In this document: positions 61,982-64,000 of the stretch, in pieces
Layout: every line of letters begins with the position of its first letter
Position numbering within the stretch: position 1 is the first letter of the stretch
Source of the DNA: Leeuwenhoekiella marinoflava DSM 3653
Lineage (GTDB): Bacteria; Bacteroidota; Bacteroidia; Flavobacteriales; Flavobacteriaceae
Direction of reading: 5' to 3'
Assembly: GCF_900129005.1 (NCBI RefSeq)
Contig: NZ_FQUN01000024.1
Coordinates: forward strand, 1-64,000
Length of the DNA stretch: 64,000 bases
The notes under the pieces: model-generated
Seen by the model: only the letters and a program-made list of their open reading frames with translations
What the model was told of the DNA's origin: nothing
Databases searched by the model: none
Program-made: the position numbers and the translations under genes

Positions 61982-64000
61982 TTATAAGTTTTCTTTAATG
62001 AAATTGGTCATTTTAGTGTACAAATGCAAACGCGTATTTCCACCATAAATCCCATGGTTCTTGTCTGGATAAATTGCCCAATCAAACTGCTTGTTTGCTT
62101 GTACAAGTGCTTCAATAAGTCGCATCGTGTTTTGAACGTGCACATTATCATCTGCACTACCGTGAACCACTAAAAATTTTCCTTTTAACTCACCTACGTG
62201 AGAAAGCGGTGAGTTAGTATCATAACCTGATGCATTCTCCTGAGGAGTTGTCATATAACGCTCTGTATAAATCGAATCGTAAAATCTCCAACTGGTAACA
62301 GGTGCAACGGCTATTGCCATTTTAAAGGTATCTGCTCCCTGAAAAATACAATTAGAAGCCATAAAACCACCATAACTCCAACCCCAAATTCCTATACGAT
62401 CTGCATCTACATAATCCCGCTCCCCTAAAGCCTGTGCAGCCGCTATCTGATCTTCAACTTCATATTTACCCAATTCCTTTTGAGTCATTTTCTTGAAGTC
62501 TCTTCCTTTTAAGCCTGTTCCGCGTGGATCTACACACACAATAATATAGCCTTCCTGAGCAAGCATTTGAAACCAATACCCGTTTCCACCAGACCAAGAG
62601 TTTGCAACACTCTGTGAACCCGGCCCGGAATATTGCGTCATAAATACCGGATACTTTTTAGTAGGATCAAAATCTTTTGGCTTGATCATATAAGCATTCA
62701 ATTCTTCGCCATTTACAGGAAGCGTAAAGAATTCTTTTTCTGAAATCACATAATCTTCAAATTGATCTTTTAAAGCCTGATTGTCTTTTACCTTTCTGAT
62801 CACATCACCATCTTTTGCATCATTAAGTGTAAACACATAAGGGGTTTCTGCGTCTGAAAAGCTATTGATGAAATATGTGAAATCTGTACTGAAATTTGCA
62901 GAGTTTGTTCCTTCTTTTACCGCAAGAGCTTCTTTGCTTTTTCCGTTAACTTTAATTGAATAGACACCGCGATTTATAGAGCCATTTTCAGAACTCTGAT
63001 AAAACACACGTTTACTGTTTGTATCATACCCATAATAGCTAGTCACCTCCCAAGGTCCTTTTGTAACCTGATTGATCAACTTTCCGTTTTTATCATACAG
63101 GTAAATATGGTTCCAACCATCTTTCTCACTCGTCCAGATAAAATCATTATCATCAAGAAAAGTCAAATTATCAGTTACATCAACATACGCATCATCTGTA
63201 TCTGAAAGGATCAGTTTTGCTTTAGCGGAAGTCGCATCTACAAACAACAGGTTCAAATCATTTTGCTTGCGGTTTGTAGTTTGTACCGCTAAAACATCTG
63301 CATCAGGCGTCCACTCTAAACGTGGAATATAATAGTTTTGAAAACCGCTTAAGTTAACATTTTTGGTTTCAGATGAAGCTACATCATAAAGATGCAAACT
63401 CACCTTAGCGTTAGTCTCTCCTGCTTTAGGGTACTTAAAAGTTTCTTTAGAAGGATACAATTCATTTCCGAAGATATCCATAGAAAATTCTGGAACATCA
63501 GTTTCATCAAAACGGATATAAGCAATTTTATCTCCATCTGCATTCCAGTCAAAAGCTCTTACAAATGCAAATTCTTCTTCATAAACCCAGTCTGTAATAC
63601 CATTGATTATTTTATTCTTGGCTCCATCTGTAGTTACCTGAGTGGTTTTTCCTGTTTTGATATCTTTTATATAGATATTATTATCAAGACCGTAAGCAAC
63701 TTTTGAAGCATCAGGAGAAAAAGTAGGTTCTTGTATAGCTTCTTCAGCAACCTGAGTGAGCTTTCTGGACTTCAGATCGTACACATAATACACACCTAAA
63801 GAAGAACGGCGATAGATAGATCGCAATTTTGTACTTAGCAAAACTTTGCTTTCATCTTTGCTTAAGGTATACCCTATAAAATAATCAAGCCCATCGATCT
63901 CGCTTGAGTTGATGAGCGTGTTAACTTTTTGACCAGTTTTGTAACTATAAACATCTAGTGTTTTCACACCGCTATTTTTGTCTGTATTGAGAACGGCATA
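61982..64000 (-). CDS. Dipeptidyl-peptidase IV-like S9 peptidase (N-terminus cut by window end)
   Basis: The frame stays open to base 64000, so the gene goes on beyond the window; the GTG at 63967 is not the real start. About 672 residues are seen. The N-terminal part is a DPP IV-type beta-propeller (WVYEEEFAFVRAFDWNADGDKIAYIRFDE, with the EE pair that holds the substrate amino end). The C-terminal hydrolase has the serine in GIWGWSYGGFMA, the aspartate in GSADDNVHVQ and the histidine in DKNHGIYGG. It removes N-terminal dipeptides, probably after proline. It leads a likely operon with two peptide transporters. Confidence 0.94.
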   Translation of the reverse strand, partial: YAVLNTDKNSGVKTLDVYSYKTGQKVNTLINSSEIDGLDYFIGYTLSKDESKVLLSTKLRSIYRRSSLGVYYVYDLKSRKLTQVAEEAIQEPTFSPDASKVAYGLDNNIYIKDIKTGKTTQVTTDGAKNKIINGITDWVYEEEFAFVRAFDWNADGDKIAYIRFDETDVPEFSMDIFGNELYPSKETFKYPKAGETNAKVSLHLYDVASSETKNVNLSGFQNYYIPRLEWTPDADVLAVQTTNRKQNDLNLLFVDATSAKAKLILSDTDDAYVDVTDNLTFLDDNDFIWTSEKDGWNHIYLYDKNGKLINQVTKGPWEVTSYYGYDTNSKRVFYQSSENGSINRGVYSIKVNGKSKEALAVKEGTNSANFSTDFTYFINSFSDAETPYVFTLNDAKDGDVIRKVKDNQALKDQFEDYVISEKEFFTLPVNGEELNAYMIKPKDFDPTKKYPVFMTQYSGPGSQSVANSWSGGNGYWFQMLAQEGYIIVCVDPRGTGLKGRDFKKMTQKELGKYEVEDQIAAAQALGERDYVDADRIGIWGWSYGGFMASNCIFQGADTFKMAIAVAPVTSWRFYDSIYTERYMTTPQENASGYDTNSPLSHVGELKGKFLVVHGSADDNVHVQNTMRLIEALVQANKQFDWAIYPDKNHGIYGGNTRLHLYTKMTNFIKENL

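Overview
The window reads as a chromosome segment of a marine-type member of the Bacteroidota, most likely Flavobacteriaceae. The signs are a complete gldKLMN cluster (type IX secretion and gliding), an XrtF exosortase pair, LptE and other lipoproteins with short lipoboxes, and promoters of the Bacteroidota type (TTG, about 19-20 bases, TAnnTTTG). I could not run any search, so family names rest on motifs and recalled family patterns.

Region 1 (about 1-10,890) is accessory DNA, probably one end of an integrative element. It starts with the C-terminal part of an IS110-type transposase. It continues with small genes typical of Bacteroidota conjugative elements (ssb, a DUF6876-like protein, a DUF932 protein) and a family of G/A-rich repeats of about 200 bp in non-coding DNA. 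Two of these repeats bracket a two-gene cargo: a YncE-like beta-propeller lipoprotein and an LppY/LpqO-like lipoprotein. Next comes a minus-strand operon of a sigma-factor-like protein, an unknown helical protein and an ImmA/IrrE-type metalloprotease. Last is a plus-strand operon that looks like a Pycsar anti-phage system: a three-helix membrane effector and a nucleotide cyclase, followed by an overlapping third gene with an E2 (UBC)-like cysteine motif and a SEC-C zinc motif. The third gene is the most unusual item here. The region ends at the 3' end of an initiator tRNA-Met gene, a classic integration point.

Region 2 (about 11,000-31,000) is core genome: an AsmA-like membrane-anchored protein, a tripartite RND efflux operon (adaptor, pump, TolC) with a small CPXCG protein, an ABC-F ATPase, a DUF983 protein, an FAD oxidoreductase, gldKLMN, an arginase-fold protein that has lost metal ligands, and topA.

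Region 3 (about 31,100-38,000) is a plus-strand run: miaB, a sigma-54 activator, lptE, a TPR-like protein, secG and groES-groEL. Region 4 (38,000-43,500) holds a DUF3347 lipoprotein, XrtF and its partner, a GAF protein, a lipoprotein, a MacB-like permease and purH. Region 5 (43,579-49,117) is the rod-shape operon mreBCD-mrdA-rodA, with overlapping or nearly overlapping genes.

Region 6 (49,200-64,000) has a minus-strand operon of a tail-specific protease, an OppC-like permease and a DNA/RNA endonuclease, then plus-strand surE, lpxB, an NlpC/P60 lipoprotein and comEC. It closes with a minus-strand peptide-use operon: a DPP-IV-like S9 peptidase (cut by the window end), two tandem POT peptide transporters and a thioredoxin-like protein. 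A strong terminator hairpin for that operon lies inside the last codons of comEC.
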